Positions 24,997 to 33,161 of a stretch of 64,000 nt of DNA are shown piece after piece. A model generated the notes under the pieces. That model was given only the letters and a program-made list of their open reading frames with translations. It was not told the origin of the DNA and did no database searches. This DNA is from Sphingomonas sp. Its GTDB lineage: Bacteria; Pseudomonadota; Alphaproteobacteria; Sphingomonadales; Sphingomonadaceae. Where the stretch lies: NCBI GenBank assembly GCA_003248865.1, contig QFPK01000005.1:124001-188000 (forward strand). Direction: 5' to 3'. The position numbers were made by a program, and so were the translations under genes. Each line of letters starts with the position of its first letter. Position 1 is the stretch's first letter.

Positions 24997-26193
24997 ATGC
25001 GCAAGAGAGTCTGGATACCGGCCCTGCTGCTGATCCTGCTGGCCGCCGGTTTCGGCTTCCTGCCCGGCTGGCTGGAAGGCCGCACCAACAAGGTGGACGG
25101 CCTGCCGCTGATCCCGGTCTCGGCCGAGGCCAAGGCGCTGCACCGCAGCCTGCGCATCGTCGATCTCCACTCCGACACGCTGCTGTGGAACCGCAATATC
25201 CTGCACCGCGCCAATCGCGGTCACGAGGATCTGCCCCGGCTGCAAGAAGGCAATGTCGCGCTCCAGCTGTTCTCCTCCGTCACCAAGTCCCCGCGCGGGC
25301 AGAATTACGATGGCAACAGCGGCGACACCGACAATATCACTCCGCTCGTCATCGCCCAGCTGCAGCCGCTGCGCACCTGGTCTTCCCTGCTGCAACGCTC
25401 GCTGTTCCACGCCGAAAAGCTGGATACGGCCGTCGATGCTTCGGGCGGCCAACTGAAGAAGGTGGAGGACGCCGCTTCGCTTGATGCGCTGCTCGCGGCC
25501 CGCGCCGGCGCCGGAACCGACAAGGCGGGCGCAGGCGGCGGCGGCCCGGTCGGCGCCATGCTCACCATCGAAGGTCTGCAGAATCTGGAAGGGGAGGCGG
25601 GCAATCTCGATGCGCTTTACGCCGCCGGCTTCCGCATGGCGGGCCTCACCCATTTCTTCGACAATGAACTGGCCGGCTCCATGCACGGCATCTCCAAGGC
25701 CGGGCTCACCCCGCTCGGCCGCGAGGTGGTGCGCCGCATGGAGGACAAGGGCATGATCGTCGATGTCGCCCACCTCTCCCACGCCGGGCTCGCGGAACTG
25801 ATCCGCATCGCGCGCCGCCCGCTCGTCTCCAGCCATGGCGGGGTGCAGGCGATCTGCACCACCAACCGCAACCTGTCTGACGAAGAGATCCGGGGAATCG
25901 CCGCCACCGGCGGCCTGATCGGCATCGGCTATTGGGACGGCGCCATCTGCGGCACCGATCCGCGCATGGCCGCGAAATCGATGAAGCATGTGCGCGATCT
26001 GGTCGGTATCCAGCATGTCGCGCTGGGCTCGGATTACGACGGCGCCACCACCGTCCGCTTCGATACCAGCCATCTGGAACAGATTACCCAGGCGCTGGTG
26101 GATGAAGGCTTCACCCGGGAGGAAATCCGCGACGTGATGGGCGAGAACGCCCTGCGTGTGCTGCGCGCCGGAATCGAACCGCTAGCGCCCTGA
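24997..26193 (+). CDS. M19 family membrane dipeptidase
   Basis: This zinc dipeptidase related to renal dipeptidase has 398 residues from the ATG at 24997. AGGGAA lies 7 bp upstream of that ATG; an in-frame GTG two codons earlier is less likely. The N-terminus MRKRVWIPALLLILLAAGFG is a signal anchor, placing the enzyme in the periplasm. Metal and active-site blocks are present: IVDLHSDTL (HxD), LTHFFDNELAGSMHG, MIVDVAHLSHAG, PLVSSHGGVQAI and ALGSDYDGATT. A Gly/Ala-rich insert (GTDKAGAGGGGP) interrupts the middle. It converges on the J-domain gene, and the two 3' ends overlap by 12 bp. Confidence 0.88.
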   Translation: MRKRVWIPALLLILLAAGFGFLPGWLEGRTNKVDGLPLIPVSAEAKALHRSLRIVDLHSDTLLWNRNILHRANRGHEDLPRLQEGNVALQLFSSVTKSPRGQNYDGNSGDTDNITPLVIAQLQPLRTWSSLLQRSLFHAEKLDTAVDASGGQLKKVEDAASLDALLAARAGAGTDKAGAGGGGPVGAMLTIEGLQNLEGEAGNLDALYAAGFRMAGLTHFFDNELAGSMHGISKAGLTPLGREVVRRMEDKGMIVDVAHLSHAGLAELIRIARRPLVSSHGGVQAICTTNRNLSDEEIRGIAATGGLIGIGYWDGAICGTDPRMAAKSMKHVRDLVGIQHVALGSDYDGATTVRFDTSHLEQITQALVDEGFTREEIRDVMGENALRVLRAGIEPLAP

Positions 26194-26814
26194 GGGCGAC
26201 CGCCCGCCGGCGCTTTCGGAGCCCGGCCGCCCGAAGGTCGTGCTGGCTTCCAGATGCGTATAGGCCTCGGTCAGCGCAGTGAAACGCGCCTCATGCTCCC
26301 GGCTGCCCTTGTTGGCATCCGGGTGATAGCGCCGTGCCAGCTTGCGATAGACCGCCTTCACCTCGGCCAGCGTCGCCGTCTCGGGCAGGCCCAGCTTCGA
26401 CAGCGCCTGCCGGTCCTCCCGGCTCAGCGGGCTTTGCGCTTTCGCCTGTGCGGTGGTTTTCCAGCGCAGCACGCCCAGCGCATCGTCCACCCGCATCTCG
26501 CCGTTGGCGGCATTGTGGGCGAAGGCGCGGGTTTCCCGATCCCATGTCGGATAGGGCGTCTGCGCGTCCCAGATGGCGTCCTCGCTCATCCCCTCGAAGT
26601 AATTCCACTTCGCGTTGAACTCGCGCACATGTTCCAGGCAGAAATATTGCCACTCCGGCGGCCCGGAAGGCGCGGCGAAGCTGCTGCCCGGCCGCCGCAC
26701 CGGCGCACGATAATCCCCCGCTTCGTCGCACCCTTCGTGCGCGCAGGCCTGATTTCCCGGAAATGCGCCGCCCTTCGCCTTCATGCCCGTTCCCTGAACG
26801 CCAAAACCCTCCAT
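26182..26814 (-). CDS. J-domain protein
   Basis: The 210-residue protein has a C-terminal J domain (LGLPETATLAEVKAVYRKLA, then RRYHPDAN with the HPD tripeptide). The N-terminal half (CAHEGCDEAGDYRAPVR and QYFCLEHVREFNAKWNYF) has paired cysteines that could bind metal. Translation might start 10 residues later at MKAKGGAF. This protein type lies next to bolA and cobS in many alphaproteobacteria. Here bolA still diverges from it across 32 bp, but cobS is 7 kb downstream, with accessory genes in between. It presumably stimulates a DnaK ATPase. Confidence 0.87.
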   Translation of the reverse strand: MEGFGVQGTGMKAKGGAFPGNQACAHEGCDEAGDYRAPVRRPGSSFAAPSGPPEWQYFCLEHVREFNAKWNYFEGMSEDAIWDAQTPYPTWDRETRAFAHNAANGEMRVDDALGVLRWKTTAQAKAQSPLSREDRQALSKLGLPETATLAEVKAVYRKLARRYHPDANKGSREHEARFTALTEAYTHLEASTTFGRPGSESAGGRSPSGR

Positions 26815-26846
26815 ATAGGGGCTGTATCAGCTTGCGGGAGGTCGTG

Positions 26847-27113
26847 ATGGGTGCCGTGAAAGAGGAAATCGAACTCCGCCTGCGGGAGAATTTCTCGCCC
26901 ACGCATCTGGAGGTGATCGACGACAGCGCGAAACACGCCGGCCATGCCGGGCACGACCCGCGCGGCGAAAGCCATTTCACCGTCGAGATCGTCTCCGTCC
27001 GGTTCGAGGGGCTGAGCCGCGTCGAACGCCAGCGCGCCGTCAACCGAGCGTTGGCCGATCTGCTGGTGGAACGGGTGCACGCGCTGGCGATCCGGGCGTC
27101 AACCCCAGGCTGA
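26847..27113 (+). CDS. bolA: BolA family protein
   Basis: The 88-residue protein begins MGAVKEEIELRLRENFSPTH. It contains the BolA core: EVIDDSAKHAGHAGHD with the conserved His/Cys-region histidines, then HFTVEIVSVRFEGLSRVERQ. BolA proteins bind Fe-S clusters with monothiol glutaredoxins and influence transcription and cell shape. The ATG at 26847 has GGGAGG upstream. It is divergent from the J-domain gene, an arrangement common in alphaproteobacteria. Confidence 0.93.
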   Translation: MGAVKEEIELRLRENFSPTHLEVIDDSAKHAGHAGHDPRGESHFTVEIVSVRFEGLSRVERQRAVNRALADLLVERVHALAIRASTPG

Positions 27114-27122
27114 CGGCCGCCC

Positions 27123-28082
27123 ATGGCCGCAGGGCAGCCGCTCTGCTACGCTCCGCCCGTGAGTATCCGTAACCACGGCACAGGTCATGCCCTTGCGTCA
27201 CGCGAAATGGCCATCCTGCTTGCCGTGGCCGATGCCGGCAGCATCCGCCGCGCCGCTTCCGATCTCGGCCTGACCCCGGCCGCCGTCAGCAAGACGGTGC
27301 GCGGCGTCGAGGCGCGTCTGGGCGCCGCCTTGTTCGAACGCACCGCTGGCGGCATGGCCGTCGCCGAGGCCGCCGAGCCGCTGCTGAAATCCGGCCGCAA
27401 GGCGCTGATGGAATTGTCCGCCGCAGAGGCCGGGTTCCGAAGCCGGTCGGGCACCATCGCCGGGCAGATCCGCATCGGGGCGGGCCCTTTCCCCGCCGCC
27501 TCCGTCGCCCGCATCCTGGTGCCGGAAGCCAAGCGGCGGCTGCCCGACGTCCGCCTCTCGGTGGAACTCGGAACCGCCGAGGAACTGCTGGCGGGCCTCC
27601 AGCGCGGCCGGCTCGATCTCGCCATCTGCCATCTGGAGGATGTGGCGCTGCCGCCGGGCTTCCGCGCCCATGTGATCCAGCGGCTGCACTCGGTGATCAT
27701 GGCCCGCCCCGATCATCCGCTCGCCGGCGTCGCCGCGCTGCCGCCCGCCCGCCTCGCGGGCTATGGCCTCGCCTGCTTCCACCCCTACGGCCGCTTCCTG
27801 CGCTGGTATCACGCTGAAGTTGGGGCAGAGGCAGAGATCGGCTTCATCGGCTCTGATTTCGACCTTCTGGCCGAGGCCGTCGCCCAGTCAGACCTGCTGC
27901 TGCTCTCCTCGCGCAGCCTCGCCGTGGTGCTCGCCCGCTCGCACGGCCTCGCCGCGCTGGACATCGCCTGGGCGGGCTTCTCGCACGACGTGAACATCAT
28001 TCAGCCCGAACCGCCGGCCTCTCCCGCCGCAGTCGCCGTGATCGGCCTGATGGACGAAACCCTGCGCCAGTGGGAAGCCTGA
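27123..28082 (+). CDS. LysR-type transcriptional regulator
   Basis: The 319-residue protein has an N-terminal winged HTH (REMAILLAVADAGSIRRAAS, DLGLTPAAVSKTVRGVEARL, FERT) and a periplasmic-binding-like effector domain starting GQIRIGAGPFPAASVAR. The ATG at 27123 leaves about 25 residues before the HTH; a GTG at 27159 is an alternative. It lies 116 bp upstream of, and in the same direction as, the alkylsulfatase gene. A perfect palindrome is positioned between them. It is therefore the probable regulator of the sulfatase, with an unknown inducer. Confidence 0.87.
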   Translation: MAAGQPLCYAPPVSIRNHGTGHALASREMAILLAVADAGSIRRAASDLGLTPAAVSKTVRGVEARLGAALFERTAGGMAVAEAAEPLLKSGRKALMELSAAEAGFRSRSGTIAGQIRIGAGPFPAASVARILVPEAKRRLPDVRLSVELGTAEELLAGLQRGRLDLAICHLEDVALPPGFRAHVIQRLHSVIMARPDHPLAGVAALPPARLAGYGLACFHPYGRFLRWYHAEVGAEAEIGFIGSDFDLLAEAVAQSDLLLLSSRSLAVVLARSHGLAALDIAWAGFSHDVNIIQPEPPASPAAVAVIGLMDETLRQWEA

Positions 28083-28089
28083 GCCCGGC

Positions 28090-28106
28090 GTCAACCAAAG
28101 GTTGAC
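28090..28106. promoter_or_regulatory. LysR-type operator candidate
   Basis: A perfect 17-bp palindrome GTCAACC-AAA-GGTTGAC, 8 bp behind the lysR stop and 92 bp before the sulfatase start. It embeds a TTGACA hexamer at 28102-28107 that could serve as a -35 element, though no convincing -10 follows at the usual distance. The placement fits a LysR-type binding site for the gene upstream. Confidence 0.55.
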
Positions 28107-28198
28107 ACTGACGCAACCGCGACAGGCCTATTCCCCGCTTCCCACCCCCGGGTAGCTGGCCGGCGCGACGCAAGCCGCGCGCAGCAGGGGAGGAATGC

Positions 28199-30334
28199 AT
28201 GAAAGCTTCAACGACAGTCCGGGTCCGTCGTCTGTCCGGCGCCCGCGTCGCCCTGCTGCTGATGGGCGGCGGCGTCGCCGCTCTGCTGGCCGGCGCGGCG
28301 CTCGCCCAGTCCGCCACAAACCCGCTGCTCGACCCCAACGCCGCCAAGGGCCTGCATTTTCACCCGCTGGGCCAGCCGGCCTCCGCGCCCACCATCGCGC
28401 TCCGCGATCAGGAAAAGGCCGGGCTCCCCTTCGCCGACGAGCGCGACTTCGCCGAGGCGAAGCGCGGCTTCCTGAAGACCCCGCCCTACAAGAAGATCAT
28501 GGCCGATGCCGGCCACATCGCGTGGGACATGGAAAGCTACCAATGGCTGCTGCAGGGCAAGGATTTCCCCAGCATCCACCCCTCGCTGCAGCGTCAGGCC
28601 ATCCTCAACATGGGCTACGGCCTCTATGAAGTGCTGCCCGGCAAGATCTATCAGGTCCGCGGTTATGATCTTGCCAACATCACCTTCATCAGGGGCGACA
28701 AGGGCTGGATCGTCTTCGATCCGCTCACCTCGAAGGAGCCGGCCCGCGCCGCGCTGAAGTTCATCAACGACACGCTGGGTTATCGCCCCGTGACGGGCGT
28801 TGTCTATTCGCACAGCCATATCGATCACTTCGGCGGCGTGCGCGGCGTGGTGGACGAAGCCGATGTCCGTTCCGGCAAGGTGCCCATCGTCGCGCCGGAA
28901 AACTTCCTTCAGGAAGCCGTCTCGGAAAATGTCTTCGCAGGCAACGCGATGACGCGCCGCAGCCGCATCCAATATGCGACCATCCTGCGCCGCAGCCCCT
29001 TCGGCCATGTCGACCAGTCCATCGGCAAGAATGTCTCGGCCGGTCTGCCGGGCCTGATCGCCCCCACCGTCACCATAGACCAGCCGTTCCAGGAACTGAC
29101 GATCGACGGCGTGAAGATGGTGTTCCAGCACACGCCCGATACCGAGGCGCCTGCCGGCATGAACACCTGGTTCCCCGATATGAAGGCCTTCTGGGCGGGC
29201 GAGAATGTCACCGCCACCATCCACAACATCTACACGCTGCGCGGCGCCCCCGTCCGCAACGCGCTGAACTGGTCGAAGGAAATCAACAGCGCCATCCACC
29301 ACTTCCCGGATGCCGAAGTGCTGTTCGCCTCCCACAGCTGGCCGCGCTGGGGCAACGCCCGCATCATGGAAGTGCTGCGCGCCCAGCGCGATCTCTATGC
29401 CAACATGCACTCGCAGGCGCTGCACCTCGCCAACCAGGGCGTCACCATCAACCAGATCCAGAATGTGTATGAGGTGCCCAAAAGCCTGCAGGCGCAATGG
29501 GCCGCCCGCAGCTATCATGGCGCGGTGCGAAACAATGTGCGCGCCATCATCAACCGCTATCTCGGCTTCTGGGATGGCAACCCGGCCAACCTCAACCCGC
29601 TGTCCCCGGCAGACATCGCGCCCCTCTATGTGGACATGATGGGCGGCTCCGCCCCGATCCTCGCCAAGGGCCGCGAACTGAACGCCGCCGGCCGCTACCG
29701 CGAATCCGGGGAAATCCTCTCCCGCCTCGTCTTCGCCCAGCCCGAAAACCAGCCCGCCCGCAACCTGCTGGCAGACGCCTTCGAACAACTCGGCTACCAG
29801 AGCGAGAGCACCAGCTTCCGAAATTCCTATCTCCAGCTGGCGGCCGAGCTGCGCTCCGGCATCGCCGAAGGCACCGCCGCCAACACCAGCAGCCCGGACG
29901 TGATCCGCGCCCTGACGACCGGCCAGTGGCTCGATTTCCTCGCCATCAGCATGGACAGCACCAAGGCAGACGGCATGCGCTGGACGATCAACCTGATCAC
30001 ACCCGACAATGGCGAAAAATATCTGGTGGAAATGTCCAACGCCACGCTCACCAACATCCAGGGCTTCACCAGCCCCACGGCAGACCTCAGCATCACCCTC
30101 AATCGCACCGATCTGGATGCCGTGATGATGGGCGCCAGAAGCTTCGAGCAGCTCGAAACAGAGGGCAAGGTGAAGTTCGAAGGCAGCCGCGAGCCCTTCA
30201 GGCAACTCGCCTCCATCCTCACCATCTTCAGTCCGGATTTCGAGATCTTCCCGAAAACCGCCAACGCCCGGCCCGTCCCCTCCAGCCTGAAGCCGTTCCA
30301 GCTCCCGCCGGAGGCGCTCACCGTTCCGGAATAA
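28199..30334 (+). CDS. Alkyl/aryl sulfatase, metallo-beta-lactamase type (SdsA-like)
   Basis: This enzyme class cleaves sulfate from linear alkyl sulfates such as dodecyl sulfate. The 711-residue protein has an N-terminal signal (ARVALLLMGGGVAALLAGAA, cleaved near ALAQ). The dinuclear zinc site begins YSHSHIDHFGG near residue 205. ENVTATIHNIYTLRG and FASHSWPRWGN carry further ligands typical of SdsA1. A dimerisation segment (about 400-560) follows, and the C-terminus carries an SCP2-like domain (MRWTINLITPDNGEKYLVEM onward) thought to bind the alkyl chain. Periplasmic location is expected. The upstream LysR gene is the likely regulator. Confidence 0.92.
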   Translation: MKASTTVRVRRLSGARVALLLMGGGVAALLAGAALAQSATNPLLDPNAAKGLHFHPLGQPASAPTIALRDQEKAGLPFADERDFAEAKRGFLKTPPYKKIMADAGHIAWDMESYQWLLQGKDFPSIHPSLQRQAILNMGYGLYEVLPGKIYQVRGYDLANITFIRGDKGWIVFDPLTSKEPARAALKFINDTLGYRPVTGVVYSHSHIDHFGGVRGVVDEADVRSGKVPIVAPENFLQEAVSENVFAGNAMTRRSRIQYATILRRSPFGHVDQSIGKNVSAGLPGLIAPTVTIDQPFQELTIDGVKMVFQHTPDTEAPAGMNTWFPDMKAFWAGENVTATIHNIYTLRGAPVRNALNWSKEINSAIHHFPDAEVLFASHSWPRWGNARIMEVLRAQRDLYANMHSQALHLANQGVTINQIQNVYEVPKSLQAQWAARSYHGAVRNNVRAIINRYLGFWDGNPANLNPLSPADIAPLYVDMMGGSAPILAKGRELNAAGRYRESGEILSRLVFAQPENQPARNLLADAFEQLGYQSESTSFRNSYLQLAAELRSGIAEGTAANTSSPDVIRALTTGQWLDFLAISMDSTKADGMRWTINLITPDNGEKYLVEMSNATLTNIQGFTSPTADLSITLNRTDLDAVMMGARSFEQLETEGKVKFEGSREPFRQLASILTIFSPDFEIFPKTANARPVPSSLKPFQLPPEALTVPE

Positions 30335-30386
30335 CCCCCACTGCCGCCACGCCGGAACAAGTTCGCCCCCGCGCGGTTGTTCCGGC

Positions 30387-30599
30387 ATGACAGACCCTCG
30401 CAACGTCCATCCGCTGGCGCCCCACCCCGGCACCGCCGAGGAGGGCCCCGGCGAAACCGACAACGATCCGGAGTCGGTGCGGCTCCGATCCGGCATCGAA
30501 GTCGGAGCCATGCGCTATGTGCTGGGCTTCGGCCTCGTCGTGGCACTGCTCGCGCTGATCGCGGCCTGGCTGTTCGGTTATCTGCCGGTGGCGCGGTAG
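30387..30599 (+). CDS. Small single-helix membrane protein
   Basis: The 70-residue protein has an acidic, proline-rich N-terminus (PGTAEEGPGETDNDPESVRL) and one C-terminal membrane helix (VLGFGLVVALLALIAAWLFG). No family was recognised. It follows the sulfatase gene by 52 bp on the same strand. Its stop codon is immediately followed by copy C of the dispersed element. Confidence 0.6.
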   Translation: MTDPRNVHPLAPHPGTAEEGPGETDNDPESVRLRSGIEVGAMRYVLGFGLVVALLALIAAWLFGYLPVAR

Positions 30600-30600
30600 G

Positions 30601-30840
30601 CCGAGGCGGATTTTTTTGCCTCCGGCGGGCAGGGAAATGATTTCCCTGCACCCTCAAAGTTGGCGTCGCGCGCAACTCACAAGCTGCGCATGTGACGTGG
30701 TTTGATTGCCTGCGGCGCTGGAACACGCTGGCGCCGCAGGCAGTAAACCTCACCGTCAGCACAACCTCTACGAGTAGCTTACGAATGTGGGTGCAGGGAG
30801 ATCATCTCCCTGCCGGGGTTCCAAGGGCGGAGCCCTTGGC
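30601..30840 (+). repeat. Dispersed intergenic element, copy C
   Basis: The best-preserved copy. It starts 2 bp behind the stop of the small membrane protein with GAGGCGGA-T7-GCCTCC. The left terminal repeat is at 30628-30653 (core CAGGGAAATGATTTCCCTG), the right at 30789-30814 (core CAGGGAGATCATCTCCCTG). Each is a palindrome and they are near-perfect reverse complements of each other, including the outer CACCC/GGGTG. The central hairpin has arms GCCTGCGGCGC (30708-30718) and GCGCCGCAGGC (30731-30741). CCAAGGGC-GGA-GCCCTTGG closes the copy at 30821-30839. The remaining 127 bp to cobT hold only a second GAGCCCTTGGCC fragment. Confidence 0.88.
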
Positions 30841-30967
30841 ATCTTTCATGGCCATCACCTGACGGCGATGGCGGGCAGAGCCCTTGGCCTTCTTCTCTTC
30901 CCCCCCAACCACAGACACGCATTTCGCAGGGTTCAACCCGGCATCGACCTCGGCTAGGTGACTATCG

Positions 30968-32812
30968 ATGGCCATCGATCCCAACCCGCTGGAAGATTTC
31001 CGCCAGGCGCTTGCCGCCGGCATGCGTGCCCTCGGCCGCCACCCTGAGTTCGAGCTGGCCTATACGGCCGACAGGCCTGCCTGCCTTGGCGATCAGGCCC
31101 GGGTGCCGCAGCCGTCGCGCAGCCTCACGCCCGAACAGGCGGCGGAAGCGCGGGGCTGGGCTGACAGCTTTGCGCTGCGTACTCGCCTGCACGATCCGCG
31201 CGCTCATGCGAAGGTGGATGTCGGCCCCGGCCTCCCGCGGGAGATGCTGAACGCGGCCGAGCAGGCCCGTATCGAGGCGCTGGGCGGGCGCGACATGGCC
31301 GGCGTGGCCCTGAACCTGCGCCGCATGCTGGATCTCCGCATGAAGACGGATCCGATCGCGCGCGCCCGCACGCCGGACGAAGTGCCGCTGGCGACCGCCG
31401 TCGGCCTGATCGTGCGCGAGCGGCTCACGGGGGAGCCCGTGCCGGATGCGGCAGCCAATGGCGTGGACATGGTCCGCAGTCGGCTGGAGGAAGAGGCCGG
31501 GGTTCATCTCGACCAGCTTGCGGCCAATGTCGACGATCAGACGGCCTTCGCGGACGCCTTCCGCCGCGTGTTGGCCGATCTCGGCCTCGCTGACGATCCG
31601 GACAAGCCCGAGGACGACGAGCAGCAGGACAGCGAGGACGAGGAAGAGCAGGACAGCCAGGGCGAGGACGAGGGCGACGACAGCTCCGAAACCCAGACTT
31701 CGCAGCCCGCCGCCGAAAGCCGCAGCGAGGAACAGGAAGGCGGCGAATCCGAGGGCGACACGCAGGAGGTCGAATCCGACGCGGAGATGTCGTCGGATGC
31801 GGAGCCTGGCGACGAGGGCGAGGACGGCATGATGCCCTGGCGCCCGAACCTGCCGGATTCCAAGCTGCCGCCCGATTTCACCTACCGCGCCTGGACGACC
31901 GAGTATGACGAGACCGTCACGGCCGAAGAACTGTGCGACGCAGAGGAGCTGGCGCGGCTGCGCGGCTATCTCGACCAGCAGCTGGTCAGCCTGCAGGGCG
32001 CGGTCACCAAGCTTGCCAACCGGTTGCAGCGGCGGCTGATGGCACAGCAGAACCGCAGCTGGGATTTCGATCAGGAGGAAGGCATCCTGGACCCTGCGCG
32101 GCTGACGCGGGTGGTGGTGCAGCCCGATCATGCGCTCAGCTACAAGGTGGAGCGCGACACCGACTTCCGCGACACGGTGGTGACGCTGCTCATCGACAAT
32201 TCGGGCTCCATGCGCGGCCGCCCTATCTCCATCGCGGCGATTTCGGCCGACATTCTTGCCCGCACGCTGGAACGCTGCGCGGTGAAGACGGAGATTTTGG
32301 GCTTCACCACCCGCGCCTGGAAGGGCGGGCAATCGCGCGAGAAATGGCTGGCGAGCGGCCGCCCGGCCAAGCCCGGCCGCCTGAACGACCTCCGCCACAT
32401 CATCTACAAGCAGGCGGATGCGCCATGGCGCCGGGCCCGGCGCAATCTGGGCCTGATGATGCGCGAGGGGCTGCTGAAGGAAAATATCGACGGCGAGGCG
32501 CTGCTGTGGGCGCACAACCGGCTGATGGCCCGGCGCGAGGACCGCCGCATCCTGATGGTGATCTCAGACGGCGCGCCGGTGGACGACAGCACGCTGTCGG
32601 TGAACTCGGGCAATTATCTGGAGCGGCACCTGCGGCAGGTGATCGGCTGGATCGAGGGCAAGAGCCCGGTGGAGCTGATCGCCATCGGCATCGGCCATGA
32701 CGTGACGCGCTATTACAGCCGTGCGGTGACGATCATGGATGCGGAGCAGCTGGGCGGGGCCATCGTTGACCAGCTGGCGGCGCTGTTCGAGGAGGACAAG
32801 CGGGGGCGGTAG
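30968..32812 (+). CDS. cobT: Aerobic cobaltochelatase subunit CobT
   Basis: CobT partners CobS in the ATP-driven part of the cobalt chelatase. The 614-residue protein has an N-terminal helical region, then a strongly acidic segment at about 212-288 (rich in Glu/Asp, e.g. [16 protein letters not shown]). A von Willebrand A domain with [20 protein letters not shown] near residues 406-420 and [13 protein letters not shown] follows. It ends [12 protein letters not shown] and a QLAALFEED tail. It is not adjacent to cobS, which is unusual. Copy C of the dispersed element lies directly upstream and a parS-like site downstream. Confidence 0.94.
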   Translation: MAIDPNPLEDFRQALAAGMRALGRHPEFELAYTADRPACLGDQARVPQPSRSLTPEQAAEARGWADSFALRTRLHDPRAHAKVDVGPGLPREMLNAAEQARIEALGGRDMAGVALNLRRMLDLRMKTDPIARARTPDEVPLATAVGLIVRERLTGEPVPDAAANGVDMVRSRLEEEAGVHLDQLAANVDDQTAFADAFRRVLADLGLADDPDKPEDDEQQDSEDEEEQDSQGEDEGDDSSETQTSQPAAESRSEEQEGGESEGDTQEVESDAEMSSDAEPGDEGEDGMMPWRPNLPDSKLPPDFTYRAWTTEYDETVTAEELCDAEELARLRGYLDQQLVSLQGAVTKLANRLQRRLMAQQNRSWDFDQEEGILDPARLTRVVVQPDHALSYKVERDTDFRDTVVTLLIDNSGSMRGRPISIAAISADILARTLERCAVKTEILGFTTRAWKGGQSREKWLASGRPAKPGRLNDLRHIIYKQADAPWRRARRNLGLMMREGLLKENIDGEALLWAHNRLMARREDRRILMVISDGAPVDDSTLSVNSGNYLERHLRQVIGWIEGKSPVELIAIGIGHDVTRYYSRAVTIMDAEQLGGAIVDQLAALFEEDKRGR

Positions 32813-32829
32813 GGGACTCCCGCACTACC

Positions 32830-32856
32830 GTCACCCCGGGCTTGACCCGGGGTCCC
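32830..32856. repeat. Short GC-rich palindromic repeat
   Basis: A 27-bp sequence containing CCCCGGG-CTTGA-CCCGGGG, 17 bp behind the cobT stop. The core GTCACCCCGGGCTTGACCC is a common dispersed intergenic palindrome in alphaproteobacterial genomes. It may act as a transcript end for cobT, but there is no T run. Only one copy is present in the window. Confidence 0.7.
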
Positions 32857-32894
32857 GCTGGCTCTGCGCAACGTGCGGTTTTGCGTGGAACAAT

Positions 32895-32947
32895 TCCTAC
32901 AAATCCTACACGTCCTACAGCCAAGCTGTTGAAGTTGCAGTGTAGGA
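32895..32947. repeat. Tandem TCCTACA 9-mers with inverted copy
   Basis: Three copies of TCCTACA spaced exactly 9 bp (starting 32895, 32904 and 32913), and an inverted copy TGTAGGA at 32941-32947. The array sits 4 bp before a 16-bp palindrome. Iteron-like spacing suggests a protein-binding site, but no partner is known. Confidence 0.6.
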
Positions 32948-32950
32948 CGA

Positions 32951-32966
32951 TGTTCCACGTGGAACA
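32951..32966. promoter_or_regulatory. parS-like 16-bp palindrome
   Basis: TGTTCCACGTGGAACA is a perfect palindrome that differs from the common ParB-binding consensus TGTTTCACGTGAAACA only at one symmetric pair of positions. Two further half-sites with the same TGTTCCACG core flank it: an inverted one at 32882-32892 and a direct one at 32985-32996. ParB sites usually cluster near the chromosome origin. No parAB genes are in the window, so function is inferred from sequence alone. Confidence 0.5.
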
Positions 32967-33036
32967 ACCAATGTGGTTATCCGATGTTCCACGCGGCCGG
33001 CGGCCAGGCCGCCGAGTCCGCTGGGAGAAGGTAAGG

Positions 33037-33155
33037 GAAGAAAGAAAAAGCGCAGGCAAAGCCTGCGCCGTCGGACTGGCGGGCGATAGAGATCGCCCGC
33101 TCAGCCGGCCGGGCTTTCGCCGAGTCTGCGAGTTAAGGCTATGCCTTAATCGCAG
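33037..33155 (-). terminator. Intrinsic terminator plus two stems behind the glycine-zipper gene
   Basis: Read on the minus strand behind the stop at 33162 there are three successive stems. The first, at 33126-33155, pairs CTGCGA-TTAAGGC with GCCTTAA-TCGCAG. The second, at 33079-33100, has arms GCGGGCGAT and ATCGCCCGC. The third, at 33050-33068, has arms GCGCAGGC and GCCTGCGC and is followed by TTTTTCTTTC, the clear intrinsic terminator of the set. Confidence 0.72.
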
Positions 33156-33161
33156 CCGGCT

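Noticed and set aside
28208..30511. Frame of 767 codons opposite the alkylsulfatase gene
   Set aside because: It is antisense to a clearly recognisable enzyme and shows no family features.
30841..30967. Cobalamin riboswitch in front of cobT
   Set aside because: The region lacks the B12-box and conserved stems. It holds only repeat tail fragments.
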